Assembly (NCBI GenBank): GCA_027627225.1
Contig: CM051025.1
Location: forward strand, 77,591,974-77,655,973
Length of the DNA stretch: 64,000 bases
Source: Congeria kusceri
Lineage: Eukaryota; Mollusca; Bivalvia; Myida; Dreissenidae
Reading direction: 5' to 3'
Below the pieces are notes generated by a model. The model searched no databases. It saw only the letters and a program-made list of their open reading frames with translations, and was not told where the DNA came from. This document shows positions 28,501-37,500 of the stretch, one piece after another (position 1 is the stretch's first letter; every line of letters begins with the position of its first letter). Position numbers and translations under genes: made by a program.

Positions 28501-30430
28501 AGAGGCCACATTTAAAGGCTAATATCTTAGCCAAGTTCACAGATCAACCAAACCGCACGAGGAACTGCAGAGTTATGGCTCTTGATTTATCTAAAATTGT
28601 CCTTTTTAGGAGTTTCCGCTCTCCTGGTCTTACAGTTTTCATCCAACAGTCACCAAACTTGATATTTTAAAGATTGCTTTTAACCTAGAGGGGCATACAT
28701 GTTTTACAGAGCAGCTTATCAAACTAGTACTGAACTTATTAGTTGCCAAAATAAAAAATGTAGATAATAAGAATAATATAATAAGAATATGTGAATTATT
28801 CTTTTCTACACGAAAAAGCTGAGATAATATACTAAAACGTCATTATACTTGCACATATTTCAGTCTGTATTTCCACCAAAGCTGTCCTTAGGTCAGCCAT
28901 TTCGTCATCACGCCGTGATCTACCTGCATGCCAAGCTGAAGCCAGGGTACACTTCATCCCAGCTGTCCTCGAACATCAACATGGACCCATCTGAGGTTGG
29001 GGCATGTGCCTGGTTTGATAAGTCAATGGCTGAGGTCATTGTGTCTGCCAGGGAGGACGAAACAGTCAACTTAAGGTTGCAACATTCTATAGAATCCTTT
29101 AGGTGAGTAGTAAAAAATTGGTGTCTTTTTTTTTGTTTGTTCGCTAGATGTTTCAACTGTTGTCGAATAATATTTATATGTTACATGAATGGCTATATAT
29201 TTTGTTTCACAAGGTACATGTAGACAAACCATTTGGCAAACTGAAGCCTTGTTTACGAGCATCAACATAATCATGCTAAATCATTGATCAGTTTAGTGAT
29301 ATGTTTTCAGACTTTTTAAAGAAATAACCAATTTGCTAAATGTAATAGATTTTGAACATTTTCAGTGTTTTTAGCTCACCTGAGCACATAGTGCTCAAGG
29401 GTGAGCTATTGTGGTCAGTTTGTGTCCGGCGTCCACATTTTACTTCAAACAACTTCTCTGAAACCACTAGGCGGATTTTAATCAAACGTGGCAGGAATGT
29501 TCCTGGGATGGTCCTTTACCAAATTCCTTCAATTTATTAAAATATATTAAAAGCTCTGGTTGTCATGGCAACCAAAAGCTTAAAACTGGAAAACTTAAAA
29601 ACTCTTCTTGTCAGAAACCACTGGCTGGATTTGAAAATAGTTTTCACAGAAATGCTCCTTGGGTGACCCTCTACCAAATTCCTTCAAATCATTTAGACTT
29701 GTTGAAAAACATGGCCGCCAGGGGGCTGGGCAGTTTTCCTTATATGGCTATATTGAAAACTTACAAAATCTATTAGTCTGAAACCACTGGCTGGATTTCA
29801 AAATAATTCCACAGTAATGTTCCTTGGGTGACCGTCTATCAAATTCCTTAAAATCGTTTTGATTTGTTAAAAACATGGCCGCCAGGGGGCGGGGCTGTTT
29901 TCCTTATATGGCTGTATTGAAAACTTAAAAAATCTTCTTGTCTGAAACCACTGGCTAAATTTCAAAATAATTTCACGTACATGTTCCTTGGAAATTTAAC
30001 GTACCAAATTCCTGGAAATAATTTTGATTCGTTGAAAACAATGGCCGCCGTGGGGCGGGACAATTTTCCTTATATGGCTATATTGAAATCTTATCTTTTT
30101 GTTAAAAGCCGTTATGATGCTTTACGCTCAGGTGAGCGACCTAGGTCCATCTTTGCCCTCTTGTTTTTAAGTTTATTTCTCCGAGTCCTTAAGTATCCGT
30201 GACTAATGTTTTATAAACAGCTTGTAAACCTCACAATGTTTGATAATTTATGGTCTGTTTCCATTTCCATACATTCCAGTGCCCAAGTGCTCAATGAGAA
30301 CAATGAACAGTGTGAACAACAGCTGCCGTTCAGTGACCTACTTAAGACAGCAGGCGACGACAAAGACCACAAGGGGCGTGTCAGTACAGGCACCAAGTTT
30401 GCACTGGAGGAGTGGCTCGCTCTCACCTGA
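1478..30430 (+). CDS. NUDT17: NUDT17-like Nudix hydrolase, seven exons
   Basis: Joined exons are 1478-1561, 11728-11850, 22764-22947, 26514-26539, 26824-26922, 28864-29102 and 30280-30430: 906 nt, 301 residues plus stop. Every junction has GT/AG ends and compatible phase. The product follows vertebrate NUDT17 from end to end: an MAxxRV start, an FCP motif, VLLTRR, WVPPGGH, VWES-PP, HHAVIYL and a C-terminal RVSTGTKFAL. Human NUDT17 is about 328 residues, so this copy is nearly full length. The Nudix box G-x5-E-x7-REL-x-EE-x-GL is complete, with the REL-x-EE metal-binding core intact, so the enzyme is probably active. Nudix enzymes cleave nucleoside diphosphate-X substrates; the substrate of NUDT17 is not settled and cannot be read from sequence. 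No signal peptide or membrane segment is seen in the short form. The gene converges on the 4.1-like gene. Confidence 0.93.
1829..2866 (+). mobile_element. Tandem-core element with hairpin 3' end (family 1)
   Basis: Starts TATGCCCCC and has GGGGGCATA near the other end (2831-2839), followed by a hairpin (GTCGCATCCTGTGAC) and CCTTGTTT. Inside are about five diverged units of roughly 130-160 bp, each with a CCATGACCAGA-like motif and runs of AAGGTCAAGGTCACAA. This architecture matches bivalve pearl elements / non-autonomous Helentrons. No coding capacity. Confidence 0.7.
3510..4671. mobile_element. Non-autonomous TIR element A in the minisatellite
   Basis: Ends CAGAGTTCTCA and TGAGAACTCTG are inverted repeats, bracketed by AAAGT at 3505-3509 and 4672-4676. 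1.16 kb, AT-rich, no transposase frame. Related in sequence to the inner part of element B. Confidence 0.72.
4986..6285. mobile_element. Non-autonomous TIR element B in the minisatellite
   Basis: Starts CAGTCTTCGACGTGAAGC and ends in the inverted form (GAAGACTG); both ends carry GGTGGAC/GTCCAC and GGTCCAG motifs. ATTGAC flanks it at 4980-4985 and 6286-6291, though the array itself also carries that word. Its interior (about 5128-5900) is similar to element A, as if A-like sequence were nested in longer termini. No transposase frame. Confidence 0.68.
7236..7900. repeat. Dispersed repeat, copy 1
   Basis: CACACCAGAGCCCGTCC and following sequence, including a GGAGGTGGTGAGGACG segment and GACATGGAGGA, match the region at 15645-15860 with substitutions. 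The GTGACGTA-like words that follow suggest an internal degenerate repeat. Class unknown. Confidence 0.5.
7901..8249. other. NUDT17 intron 1 segment, nothing seen
   Basis: AT-rich intron sequence with no coding, repeat or RNA signal that I recognise. Confidence 0.4.
8255..9890. mobile_element. Non-autonomous TIR element, 1.64 kb
   Basis: Begins CAGGGTTTCCCGCAGG and ends CCTGCAGGGAAACTCTG, an inverted pair; a second inverted match (GAAGGCTTGTCAGC / GGCTGGTCAGC in reverse sense) lies just inside. GTTAC flanks both sides (8250-8254, 9891-9895). The longest internal frame (86 residues at 8635) has no recognisable domain. Contains an ATT microsatellite at about 9296-9342. Confidence 0.65.
10138..10967. 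mobile_element. hAT-like non-autonomous element, copy 1
   Basis: Starts CAGGGATCATATTATTTTCG and ends AAAAATATTATCTCTG, a decayed inverted end. Flanked by 8-bp ACTACAAA (10130-10137) and ACTACAAT (10968-10975). Matches copy 2 at 23768-24750 over most of its length. No transposase. Confidence 0.82.
11053..11490. repeat. 36-bp minisatellite, about 12 copies
   Basis: Unit GCAGATCACATACAAGTTTC plus ACATGGTTGCACGTAG, head to tail with a few substitutions. Because 36 is divisible by 3 and the unit lacks stops, long frames stay open on both strands (up to 169 residues); these are by-products. The array ends about 240 bp before NUDT17 exon 2. Confidence 0.92.
11728..11850 (+). CDS. NUDT17: NUDT17 exon 2
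   Basis: 41 codons between acceptor TTTTTCAG and donor GTACAG, phase 0 at both ends. Encodes CLVDALSPGNDDGV followed by an HAHLHIS segment, matching the N-terminal domain before the Nudix fold of NUDT17. The frame is open upstream of the acceptor, but that part is intronic. Confidence 0.88.
12303..12446. repeat. 72-bp tandem duplication
   Basis: Two nearly identical copies beginning CTAAATCTCCCAACAACA, at 12303-12374 and 12375-12446, differing at about three bases. Recent duplication in NUDT17 intron 2. Confidence 0.85.
12508..12627. repeat. 60-bp tandem duplication with poly-C
   Basis: Two copies of a 60-bp unit containing a C run, TTCTCTAAGAAACACCACAC and GGGCAGGGCAGTATCTGTG. Nearly identical copies at exactly 60 bp. 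Confidence 0.88.
12628..13337. other. NUDT17 intron 2 segment, nothing seen
   Basis: AT-rich, with no recognisable gene or repeat. Confidence 0.4.
13338..14062 (+). mobile_element. Tandem-core element with hairpin 3' end (family 2)
   Basis: Begins TTTTTAGCTCAACTATTCG and ends with hairpin CTGTCCTCTGACAG plus CTCTTGTT (14041-14062). Core units carry TTGAAACTTG at 13466, 13632 and 13798, a period of exactly 166 bp, and GAGTTATGCCCC 80 bp after the first. CTATTCGAAGAATAG near the start is mirrored by CTTCGAATAG near the end. Confidence 0.75.
14063..15644. other. NUDT17 intron 2 segment, nothing seen
   Basis: AT-rich single-copy-looking DNA. No gene, RNA or clear repeat recognised. Confidence 0.4.
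15645..16340. repeat. Dispersed repeat, copy 2
   Basis: CACACCAGAGCTCGTCC and the following 200 bp match 7266-7480, including GAGGACGTGGTGAGG and TGGACATGGAGGA. A (CAA)n microsatellite lies at 15882-15907. Further right the similarity is weak. Confidence 0.5.
16341..17587. other. NUDT17 intron 2 segment, nothing seen
   Basis: AT-rich; a G run at 17478-17491 is the only simple repeat. No supported gene. Confidence 0.4.
17588..18874 (+). mobile_element. Tandem-core element with hairpin 3' end (family 3, copy 1)
   Basis: Begins TTTTTAGCTCACCTGAGC; CTCAGGTGAG near 18838 is its inverted partner. Ends in hairpin AGGGCCATCTTGGCCCT plus CTCTTGTT (18867-18874). Units with GGCTGGATT at 17861, 18028, 18194 and 18360 give a 166-167 bp period. 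Each also contains ATGGCCGCCAGGGGG and TCCTTATATGGCTATATTG. Short frames here are repeat-derived. Confidence 0.8.
18875..19775. repeat. Tandem array of ~140-bp units
   Basis: Units carry GAAACTTCATGCATAGATAC, GGGATTGCATATGGGG and GTGGGGTCAAGGTCA; copies recur around 19150, 19400, 19545 and 19690. Likely another tandem-core element, but no clean terminus was found. Confidence 0.6.
20139..21531. mobile_element. Non-autonomous TIR element with TA duplication
   Basis: Ends are inverted copies of GGCCTTTCCCAAAACTAGGT, flanked by TA at 20137-20138 and 21532-21533, as for Tc1/mariner-type insertion. The similarity extends a further 10 bp or so (ACTTCCCTT / ATCTCCCTT). 1.39 kb, AT-rich, no transposase. 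Contains a direct duplication of TATTATATACGTATGTTG around 21282 and 21330. Confidence 0.7.
21710..22020 (+). mobile_element. tRNA-derived SINE, copy 2
   Basis: Same head, body and tail as copy 1, with A box TAGCTCAGTTGGTAGAGCG. Bracketed by a perfect 12-bp target-site duplication CTTTAAATTTTC (21698-21709 and 22021-22032), direct evidence of retroposition. The tail ends AAACAAACAAAACAAA. Confidence 0.93.
22291..22587 (+). mobile_element. tRNA-derived SINE, copy 3
   Basis: A box TAACTCAGTTGGTAGAGCG; tail AAACAAACAAACAAA. Target-site duplication ACTCATAAT at 22280-22288 and 22588-22596. Lies about 180 bp before NUDT17 exon 3, in the sense orientation. Confidence 0.92.
22764..22947 (+). CDS. 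NUDT17: NUDT17 exon 3, start of Nudix fold
   Basis: 184 nt from acceptor TTGTTTTCAG to donor GTAAGG, phase 0 in and phase 1 out. Encodes HPSFCPIHNM (human has PPFCPFAAL at this place), then the first Nudix strands with VLLTRR and ends at WVPPG. The last base supplies the first base of the Gly codon completed by the next exon. A tandem-core mobile element begins only 34 bp after this exon. Confidence 0.92.
22981..23459 (+). mobile_element. Truncated tandem-core element (family 4)
   Basis: Starts TTTTTAGCTCACCTGAAC, 33 bp after the exon 3 donor. Contains ACCAAACTTGCAGAGTTTGT and a GAGTAATTGTCCC motif as in the element at 24811. A hairpin (GTGTCCT...AGGACAC) lies at 23434-23457, but the usual CTCTTGTT end is absent. 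Confidence 0.55.
23768..24750. mobile_element. hAT-like non-autonomous element, copy 2
   Basis: Ends CAGGGATCATATT and AATATGATCCCTG are perfect inverted repeats. The flanks show a perfect 8-bp duplication, CTTTTTAT, at 23760-23767 and 24751-24758; 8 bp is the hAT hallmark. Homologous to copy 1. No transposase. Has a short local duplication of ACATGAGGGTGATCGGCGG near 24673-24710. Confidence 0.88.
24811..26117 (+). mobile_element. Tandem-core element with hairpin 3' end (family 4)
   Basis: CTCACCTGAG at the start is mirrored by CTCAGGTGA at 26078. The end is hairpin GGGCCATTATGGCCC (26094-26108) and a T run in place of CTCTTGTT. Units carry ACCAAACTTGCACAG, TGTGTATGACCATA and GAGTTATTGCCCC. 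The region between about 25500 and 26050 is unlike the units and may be a separate insertion. Confidence 0.7.
26284..26475. repeat. 38-bp minisatellite, about 5 copies
   Basis: Unit TTCAATACCCTATCACACTC plus ACTAAAGGATTCCAACTG, nearly perfect copies. Ends about 40 bp before the acceptor of the 26-nt NUDT17 exon. Confidence 0.93.
26514..26539 (+). CDS. NUDT17: NUDT17 exon 4, 26-nt exon in the Nudix box
   Basis: Acceptor TTTCTTATTCCAG, 26 coding bases, then donor GTAAGT. With the carried base it gives GGHIEQNES, exactly the start of the Nudix box (human GGHVELEEE). Phase 1 in, phase 0 out. Both splice sites are strong, as expected for so short an exon. A 38-bp minisatellite lies just upstream. 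Confidence 0.9.
26824..26922 (+). CDS. NUDT17: NUDT17 exon 5, catalytic Nudix core
   Basis: 33 codons starting FAEAGLRELREETGLEI, the catalytic half of the Nudix box, and ending LAVWE (human LGLWE). The acceptor (GATATTTGATAAG) has a poor pyrimidine tract and the donor GTAGTA is weak; the positions are fixed mainly by phase and by similarity to NUDT17. Confidence 0.88.
26923..27404. other. NUDT17 intron 5, first part, nothing seen
   Basis: Contains only a short direct repeat (GTGGGCTTATATCT at 26928 and 26976). No gene recognised. Confidence 0.4.
27405..28720 (+). mobile_element. Tandem-core element, 3' end not found (family 5)
   Basis: Starts TTTTAGCTCATGATGAGC. Six units of 145-150 bp carry CATGAAACTTGCTCAGAACA, ATGATATCTCGG and GAACACTCTAGAGGCCACAT. 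Near 27730 it contains GCCGCCAGGGGCAGTTTTC and TTATATGGCTATA, a module typical of family 3. Units end near 28510 and no terminal hairpin follows. Confidence 0.65.
28864..29102 (+). CDS. NUDT17: NUDT17 exon 6
   Basis: 239 nt from acceptor CATATTTCAG to donor GTGAGT, phase 0 in and phase 2 out. Begins SVFPPKLSLGQPFRHHAVIY, close to human [20 protein letters not shown], and continues through DPSEVGACAWFD, the segment that follows the Nudix box in this family. Confidence 0.92.
29368..30165 (+). mobile_element. Tandem-core element with hairpin 3' end (family 3, copy 2)
   Basis: Begins TTTTTAGCTCACCTGAGC, ends CTCAGGTGAGCGACCTAGG then CTCTTGTT (30158-30165), same units as 17588-18874. It fills most of the last NUDT17 intron and ends 114 bp before exon 7. 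Confidence 0.8.
30280..30430 (+). CDS. NUDT17: NUDT17 exon 7 (terminal)
   Basis: Acceptor CATACATTCCAG. The AG carried from exon 6 makes a Ser codon, then the frame runs to TGA at 30428-30430. Contains RVSTGTKFALEEWL, the signature near the C-terminus of NUDT17 (human RVSTGTKFALKLWL). The protein ends soon after it, without the longer human tail. Confidence 0.93.
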
Positions 30431-30697
30431 CCTTGACACTACAGAACTTGTACTCTCCACTCATCTTGGCGTGAAAAGGTCTACAGCTGCATTTCTGTTC
30501 AGACATTAATTTAAATGATTCTCGTGGATGTACTTGTAGGACTTCATTATTGAAGTAATGAGTGGTCTGAACACTTCACTGATATTTTAATCCAAATTAT
30601 TTTGAGCCAGTGGTGCATTTTTATTGTTGATTAATATTCATGGTTTTAGTGCTGTTTATTGTTGAAGTTGGTATTTTGTTTTATACATTCAGATAAT

Positions 30698-30703
30698 AAT
30701 AAA
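30698..30703 (+). promoter_or_regulatory. Polyadenylation signal of NUDT17
   Basis: AATAAA 268 bp after the stop codon, followed by AT-rich sequence and a T-rich stretch near 30730. This gives a 3' UTR of about 290 nt. No competing AATAAA is seen between the stop codon and this site. Confidence 0.6.
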
Positions 30704-32588
30704 ATTTTAAAATATTTTAATGAAAGCAGTTTTTTTTTAATTATATAAAGACATGTAAAATGTTTTTAAACATTAAGTATTTACAATAAGTATTTACTTC
30801 AAGCCCTGGGCAAAGTGTGCTGTTAAATATAGCAGAACTACGTAAGGGAGGTAACTCAGAAATCAGTTGTTAATTTCATGGCAGGTAATGTTCCACAACT
30901 GATAAGCAGCATACAATCAGTGCAATTCTGTGTCACAATGGCTCCAAATACATTGTTTAGTATGACATTTGAAAATTCTACATTCTAAATGTACTAAAAT
31001 GTTGAAAATACACACACTTGTAATTACTTAATTATATATTAATAGCAACATTTTTGGCACAGATTTTGCAATAATACATTCCATTGAATTGTTTCTTTAA
31101 TTTCAGTTATGACACTACATTCGCTTGATGGATTTACAATCGCTTGATGGATTTCTTTATTTTAAATCAGACAGGTTGTTTATCAGCTAATAAACAACGA
31201 TTTTGAGTTCGGATGCATATGAATTATGCAACGATAATGCGAAAATTATTTCGATTCTAACATGACCTGACAACATTTTCTGCAATTAGAATGCAAACTT
31301 TATTTTACAGTTTCGGAAGTTCTATTTTTTCGGGTCGTTTATTGGTAGTTTTACAACGGTGTATTTTGTTCTTTGTCTATAGAAAACTCTGCAAATTTCT
31401 TGTTAGAATTTATATTCAACACCTTAGAAACTATGTTTTATTTTTTTCCCATTATTCTATGTTAAGATAAATGTAGCCTGTGTAAAGACGAACATCCAAG
31501 GAACTGGAATACAGGTCATTAATAAACAATATTTTAGCGACTTTACTCTTCACTGCTAAAATGACAAAGGTTGGAATCAAGACATAAGTTGTATTCTTGG
31601 TAAAAGATATTTCTCATGTTGAACTGTATGGAAACATTATAAACATTCTTTGTTCCATCAGAGGTGTGTAACAAGTAATACCTGTTATGAGTAGAAAATT
31701 TATTGAATGCATGATACAAAAGAATCACCATGGAAAATCAAATCTTACTATGTATATTCTATGATGATTTTGTATTTAAAATAAAATCATTGATACATTG
31801 TAGATGTACATAAAAATAATGATTATACAATATATAGTAAAATATATTGTGTACACATGTGGATAAAAATGTGGAATGTTTTAAACATAATAACTGTAAT
31901 CATACAATTAAATGAAACGTCCAAAAATATGTACAAGCTTTCTTCACCATTCATGTAGACAAACTGTTAAAGAAGTTTCCTTACTGAAATGAAGACGTAA
32001 AATGAAAATAAATTATAGGAACTATATTTTTCTAAAACACACTGAACAACATTGTATTAGTTAACCAATAACCTCATAGTAGTATTACTTCAAGAAATTT
32101 ACCTCATTTTAAGAGATACAATTATAAATGTTCTTTGTCTATTTAAAGCATTTGTTACTAAAAAAAAATAATAACCCTGACTTTACTATGAAAATTTGGA
32201 TTCAAATGATTCTGTAAGACACTGGTATAAGTGAACAGGATAACATTGCATACCTAAAAATGAGTAATTTGAATTTGTCTTCAATGACCACTTGCAAAGA
32301 CCGGGTTGCATTTACATGGTATGTGGAGCAGTGTGCTTTTTATTGCTATAAAGATGCCTTGTTATGTTCCAAATTACTTTCTCAACAGTAAAAATATTAA
32401 CAGATTATTGTTTTAAGCAATAAGTAAATTATTTGATGTAGAACCTTCCAAATTATACAAAATTACTAAATGAATTAAAACACCATAAAAGCAAAGCACA
32501 TGCAAGATATACAATGTGTTATATACAAAACATTTATACAGTTCATTATTTACAAAGGCTAGTATTAAAATGAATAAAATATATACTA
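30704..32588. other. Intergenic, between convergent genes
   Basis: AT-rich. No supported gene. The 3' UTR of the 4.1-like gene may reach in from the right; a possible minus-strand AATAAA lies at 32338-32343. Confidence 0.4.
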
Positions 32589-33444
32589 AACAAGAGCACC
32601 GCCTACGGGTGCTGGACGCTCGACTTTCTCGTATTGATAGCACTCTAGGCTTGTTTATAGTATAAGTTTATCAAGCACTCTAGGCTTGTTTATAGTATAA
32701 GTTTATCACTGTCATGAAGTATTTAAATTTAAAGTCAATACTTCTTATAAATATTGAGAAATTTGACCTAAAGCAAAAAATTGTTTAAAAGTTGAAAAAA
32801 GGGCAATAACTCCACCAAAATCCTTGATCTAGTTACCTCATCTTGTCTACAGAATGGGTTTATAACCGTGATCCGGTAGTTTGTGTTTCAAGTCAATACC
32901 TCTTACAGATATTGTAAATTTGACCTAGAGTGAAATTTTTAAGTTGAAAAAGGGGCAATTACTCAAGCAAAATCATCACTATGATCAAGTACTTTGAGTT
33001 TGAAGTCAATACCTTAAATAAGTATTGAGAAAATTGTAAGTTGAAAAAAGGGTAATAACTCCAACAAAGTCCTTGAAAGAATTACCTCCTCTGGTCTGCA
33101 AAATGGTGTTAGCACCATAAACAAATATATTGAAATTCAATTTAATGTCTTGTTGAGAAATTTTCTATTTAAAAAAAATTTGTCGAAATATGCTAAGTTG
33201 TACATCCAAACAAGGGCAGATAACTCTGGAAATACAAATCACAGGGTTACCTGCCTTGCAATGGAGTACCCTTTTGATAGTGAACAAGTAGTGAAAGTTT
33301 CAAATGGATACCTTTGATAGTTTTTGAGAAATGGACTCTGACAAAAACTTAACCAAAAAACTTAACGAACGCTGACACAGACGCTGATGCAGACGAAAAG
33401 GCCACAACAATAGCTTGACTTTTTCTTCTAAAAGTCGAGCTAAC
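32589..33444 (-). mobile_element. Tandem-core element with hairpin 3' end (family 6)
   Basis: Read on the - strand it begins near TTAGCTCGACTTTTAGAAG (33443) and ends in hairpin AGCACCCGTAGGCGGTGCT plus CTCTTGTT (32596-32589). Units contain GAGTAATTGCCCCTTTTTC and a TTCAAACTC motif. Confidence 0.72.
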
Positions 33445-34457
33445 AAAGTACAACCCAGATAATGATATGCAATAGCTGTAGTACATGATTAAAACTATTT
33501 TCAATGTCTACATCATAAATAAACATGTTGTAATTCCAGTAAAAAACTAAAACTCATTTGGTCCCCTGAATTACAGACAACTTTCTCAAAAAATATTATA
33601 TAAATTTATGTGTACTTAAATAACAGTGACATCAGTGCAATATGGCACACACTGGTCTCTCACTCTAGGACAAGCAGGTGGAAATGCAGCATGGAAGATA
33701 CTCAGATTAGTCACTTTAAAAAGAATGTATTGCTAAAATGTCTGTGCAGTAAAAGAACACAAACATTAATTTGATAAACAAACACTTAAAAATATCATGT
33801 ACGTTGACAGATGCTGTTGTATATACAATGTCATGAAGTTATACAAAGAACATTTGTTCCATAGTATAGCATATAAATACATAAATGAATCAAACAGCAG
33901 CAGTTTAAGATGAATATATTAAGCATCTATCAAACTACGATAACAAAACTCAGTCTTTCCATACACACACAATTTCATGCCTACTGTAGTGCTTGCTACG
34001 AATTAGCGAAAAGTAAAATGAAAATATGTAGCAAACATTTAGGCAAATGAAAAATAAGAAAGAACCGTTTCTTGATACCAATTTGCAAATGATCCAACCA
34101 AGAAATACAAAATCCATGGACATAAGGTCACACAATAAATGGACATACTGAACTCTTGTTCTTAATTAAAAATCTTCACCATGACAACAAAACTTGGACC
34201 ACTTGCAGAGGAGCATGACAAAAAAAAAAGGATTTTACAAGAGCATAACAGATCACATTCAAAGAGGAATAACTGATAAAAGAGTGATATGTACAGCTGC
34301 ATTCAGTATTAATCATTTCAACCACTTTCAATTCTGACTCATTACCAATATTAAGATATTACAAATGTAAAAGTCTTCCGGAAAACATGGATTCAAATTT
34401 CCAGACTGCTAGTTCATGCACAAGGCTGCCACTATGTGCCGCAAGGAGGTCATGTGA
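33445..34457 (-). other. Probable 3' UTR / downstream of the 4.1-like gene
   Basis: Lies directly after the stop codon at 34458. AT-rich, no repeat or gene recognised; the poly(A) site is not fixed. Confidence 0.4.
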
Positions 34458-34505
34458 CTAAAATGAAACTTCCTCTTCCTCCTCCTGGTCATGACGCTTT
34501 GCACC
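34458..34505 (-). CDS. 4.1-like terminal exon
   Basis: Acceptor TTCTATTGCAG, then [15 protein letters not shown] and TAG at 34460-34458; phase 0 continues from the exon at 38212. The C-terminal V-S-F fits the hydrophobic-x-hydrophobic class II PDZ ligand pattern, a plausible but untested role for a 4.1 protein. Confidence 0.7.
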   Translation of the reverse strand, partial: GAKRHDQEEEEEVSF

Positions 34506-37500
34506 CTGCAATAGAATCACACCATATCTGTATTATCATTGCCCGTAGCATTACCAATAGCCAAAATAATGCACCTATCAATATTCTCCACTGTGGTGGT
34601 TGGGGAGGGTGGGGGGGGGGGGGGTGAACCAGCAGGCTGACCCAGGGGAATTTGACTTATTGTATTTATTTTTTGGTCTAATTCTCCACCCTAGAGACAA
34701 GCATTTTTGTCTAAATGCCCACACTGGAGATGCTTAGTGCATCACATGGCCCAGGGGAGTGCCCAATATTACCGGCATCTAAACTCTGACCAATGTCTAA
34801 TTCTCCACCCTAGAGACAAGCATTTTTGTCTAAATGCCCACACTGGAGATGCTTAGTGCATCACATGGCCCAGGGGAGTGCCCAATATTACCGGCATCTA
34901 AACTCTGACCAATGTCTATTTCTCGGGACCCGAAATCAAATTCTCGCCTGTGGGAAATCGCTTTCAATCTAAAGTTCCGTACATGCCCACCGCTACACCC
35001 TGTGGGAAAATATTGATAGGTGCATAACCAATGGTGTACGATGTAAGAAAGGTACATTCATAGATTCACAATTCAGATGTCAAAATGTAAACATGAAAAG
35101 GCCCAATTAAACTTCTTCTATATTATATTAACACAGCTTTCCTCAGAACATTTTGCATGTCATATATACCTTTACTTTTACATTCAAAAATGCCAAATTA
35201 TACATTCATTTCAGAATTTTAGTGGTATTCTTCCCTTGAAAGCCATTTTCAAAGGCAGTTCTTTTAAACCTGGTATTAATAATAATACATGTACTGAAAT
35301 CGTACGCAGTCTATGACTTTCAGTATCTATCTATCGTATACATATTGTGCAACCTTGCCAGTTGAATTCATGTATACAAAATGTGCTACAAGGAAAGAAA
35401 GAATGAATTTTTATGAATGAACATATAATCTAAATTTGCTTTTTCACTTATTGACACAAACAAGATTAATGCAAAGGAAAAATGGTGAGTATGGCACTTT
35501 AGAACAAGAACAATTAAGAGAAGTATCTCACATGATACATGTACATCAAAATTTAACGAAATTCTCTGCAATTAAGTAAACATCCATTCTGAGCAATGAC
35601 TACTAAATGAATGAGTGGAGAAGTGACTTCCTTAGTTTTATGACAATAACTTCTTTGCATGTATACATAAAATGTAGTAATTATTTCATTGTAATATTAT
35701 ACAATACAAAAATAGCTTTGTTTGTTGTTCAAACAAGTTTTTGGGAAAGTTATTACTTAAATCACAAAACTACAAAAAACAAGTTGTATGGCAAAATGTT
35801 ACATAGTTTAGCTCCATGTATGCAAAGCATTTGGAAAAATGTAAACATAAATGTAACATAGCAGGGTATTCATATATTAAGAACAGTGGAAAGTTAATAA
35901 ACCTTGGACAACTGCTTAGAAAAACATTTTTACTTGGTAGTTTGTTCTATAATCAAAATAGCCTGTTTTGCCTGAAAATATTAATGATGGTAGGTGAAAA
36001 ACAGAATTTTATGGCATGTGGTCAATAGAAGTTTACCACCATTTAATTACAATCATTTAATAATCACACGACTTCAGAATAAAGGAATGTACTATAGTGA
36101 AGGAATAACGTAATATTGTATTGTCAATAATCCTGGGATTTAACAATATCAACCTTTCACTGAAAATCAGGAATCTTTCAGCACAGTTAAAGCAGCTCAG
36201 TTTGGCAGGAAATCCCCACCCACACGGCAACAATTGGAGATCCCACCCACAGGGCAACAATTGCTTCAGATAGTCACTATTATGCTAGTAACTATAGCTC
36301 ACAACAATTAACCTGACACTGGCTTTTATGCACAAATGTGGCGCGTCGTGAGAAAACCGGTCTTAATGCATGTGCGTAAAGTGTCGTCCTGGATCAGCCT
36401 GTGCAGTCCGCACAGGCTGATCCAGGACGGCACTTTCCGCCTAAAGTGGATTTATGGTTAGAAAAGACTTCCTTGAAACAGAAAATACCATAAAAGCGGA
36501 AAGTGCCGTCCCGGATTAGACTGTGCGGACTGCACAGGCTAATCTGGGACGACACTTTACGCACTTGCATTAAGACCGGTTTTCTCATGACGTGCCACAA
36601 ATATTTCATAAAACGATTTAATATGAACATAATATTAGTGTCCATAAAGAAATTGTGTTAATTGGATCCATGTCGCTAAAACATAAAAAAAACAAATGTA
36701 TGATTAATGTAATTGGCCACAGCATCAATATGCACAAACAAAAGTAGGCAAGTATAGGAAAGAATTCAATCTTTAAATAATACTAATAGTTCACGCGTGT
36801 CAGTTCAATTTGTCAGAACAATACACTAAAACTAGGAATGGCATTGAATACTAAAATTGGTATACAGATATTCGCTTTCATTCAATAGAATATTCGAATA
36901 TTCGCATAGATTCATATTTAATACAATAAGCTTTTGTTACCTTGTCGACACCATGTAAACAATGGTACAGCGTTTTAGTACACAGTTTTGCCGTATCTAC
37001 ATTAACAAATTGCAATATCATATCAATGCGTTAATGACCTTAAGCATAAACCACTGAAGTCCCATGTTAAGTGTTTTTTACTGAAGAATATTTGCCATAA
37101 TTTACAATGCAAAAACATATTTCTTATCAAGTTGGACACGTGTTGATGAGCATATATATGTCAGGCCATGAGATTTTTGGCCCAAATACAGTTTCTGGAC
37201 GAAAATGAGTTATTGGCAGTTTTCAATACACTGATATGTGTAGAAACTGGAAATGGCTTCCTTTTTTCCCAATGTTGTGTTTTGAGAAGGAATAAGCAGT
37301 TTAAGTAACACCACCGTAACGACAAATTTTAACATTTCACACAGATTTTAATGTTCGTCATGCATACAATACAGAACCTAGCATGATGAGGACAAGTAAT
37401 TTATTTAATATATATTTACTGGACTGCCTATCCCAAATAACAAACTTTGAATGTACAAATGTTTCGGGCAAAAATAATAATAATACAGAGATGGTTGCTA

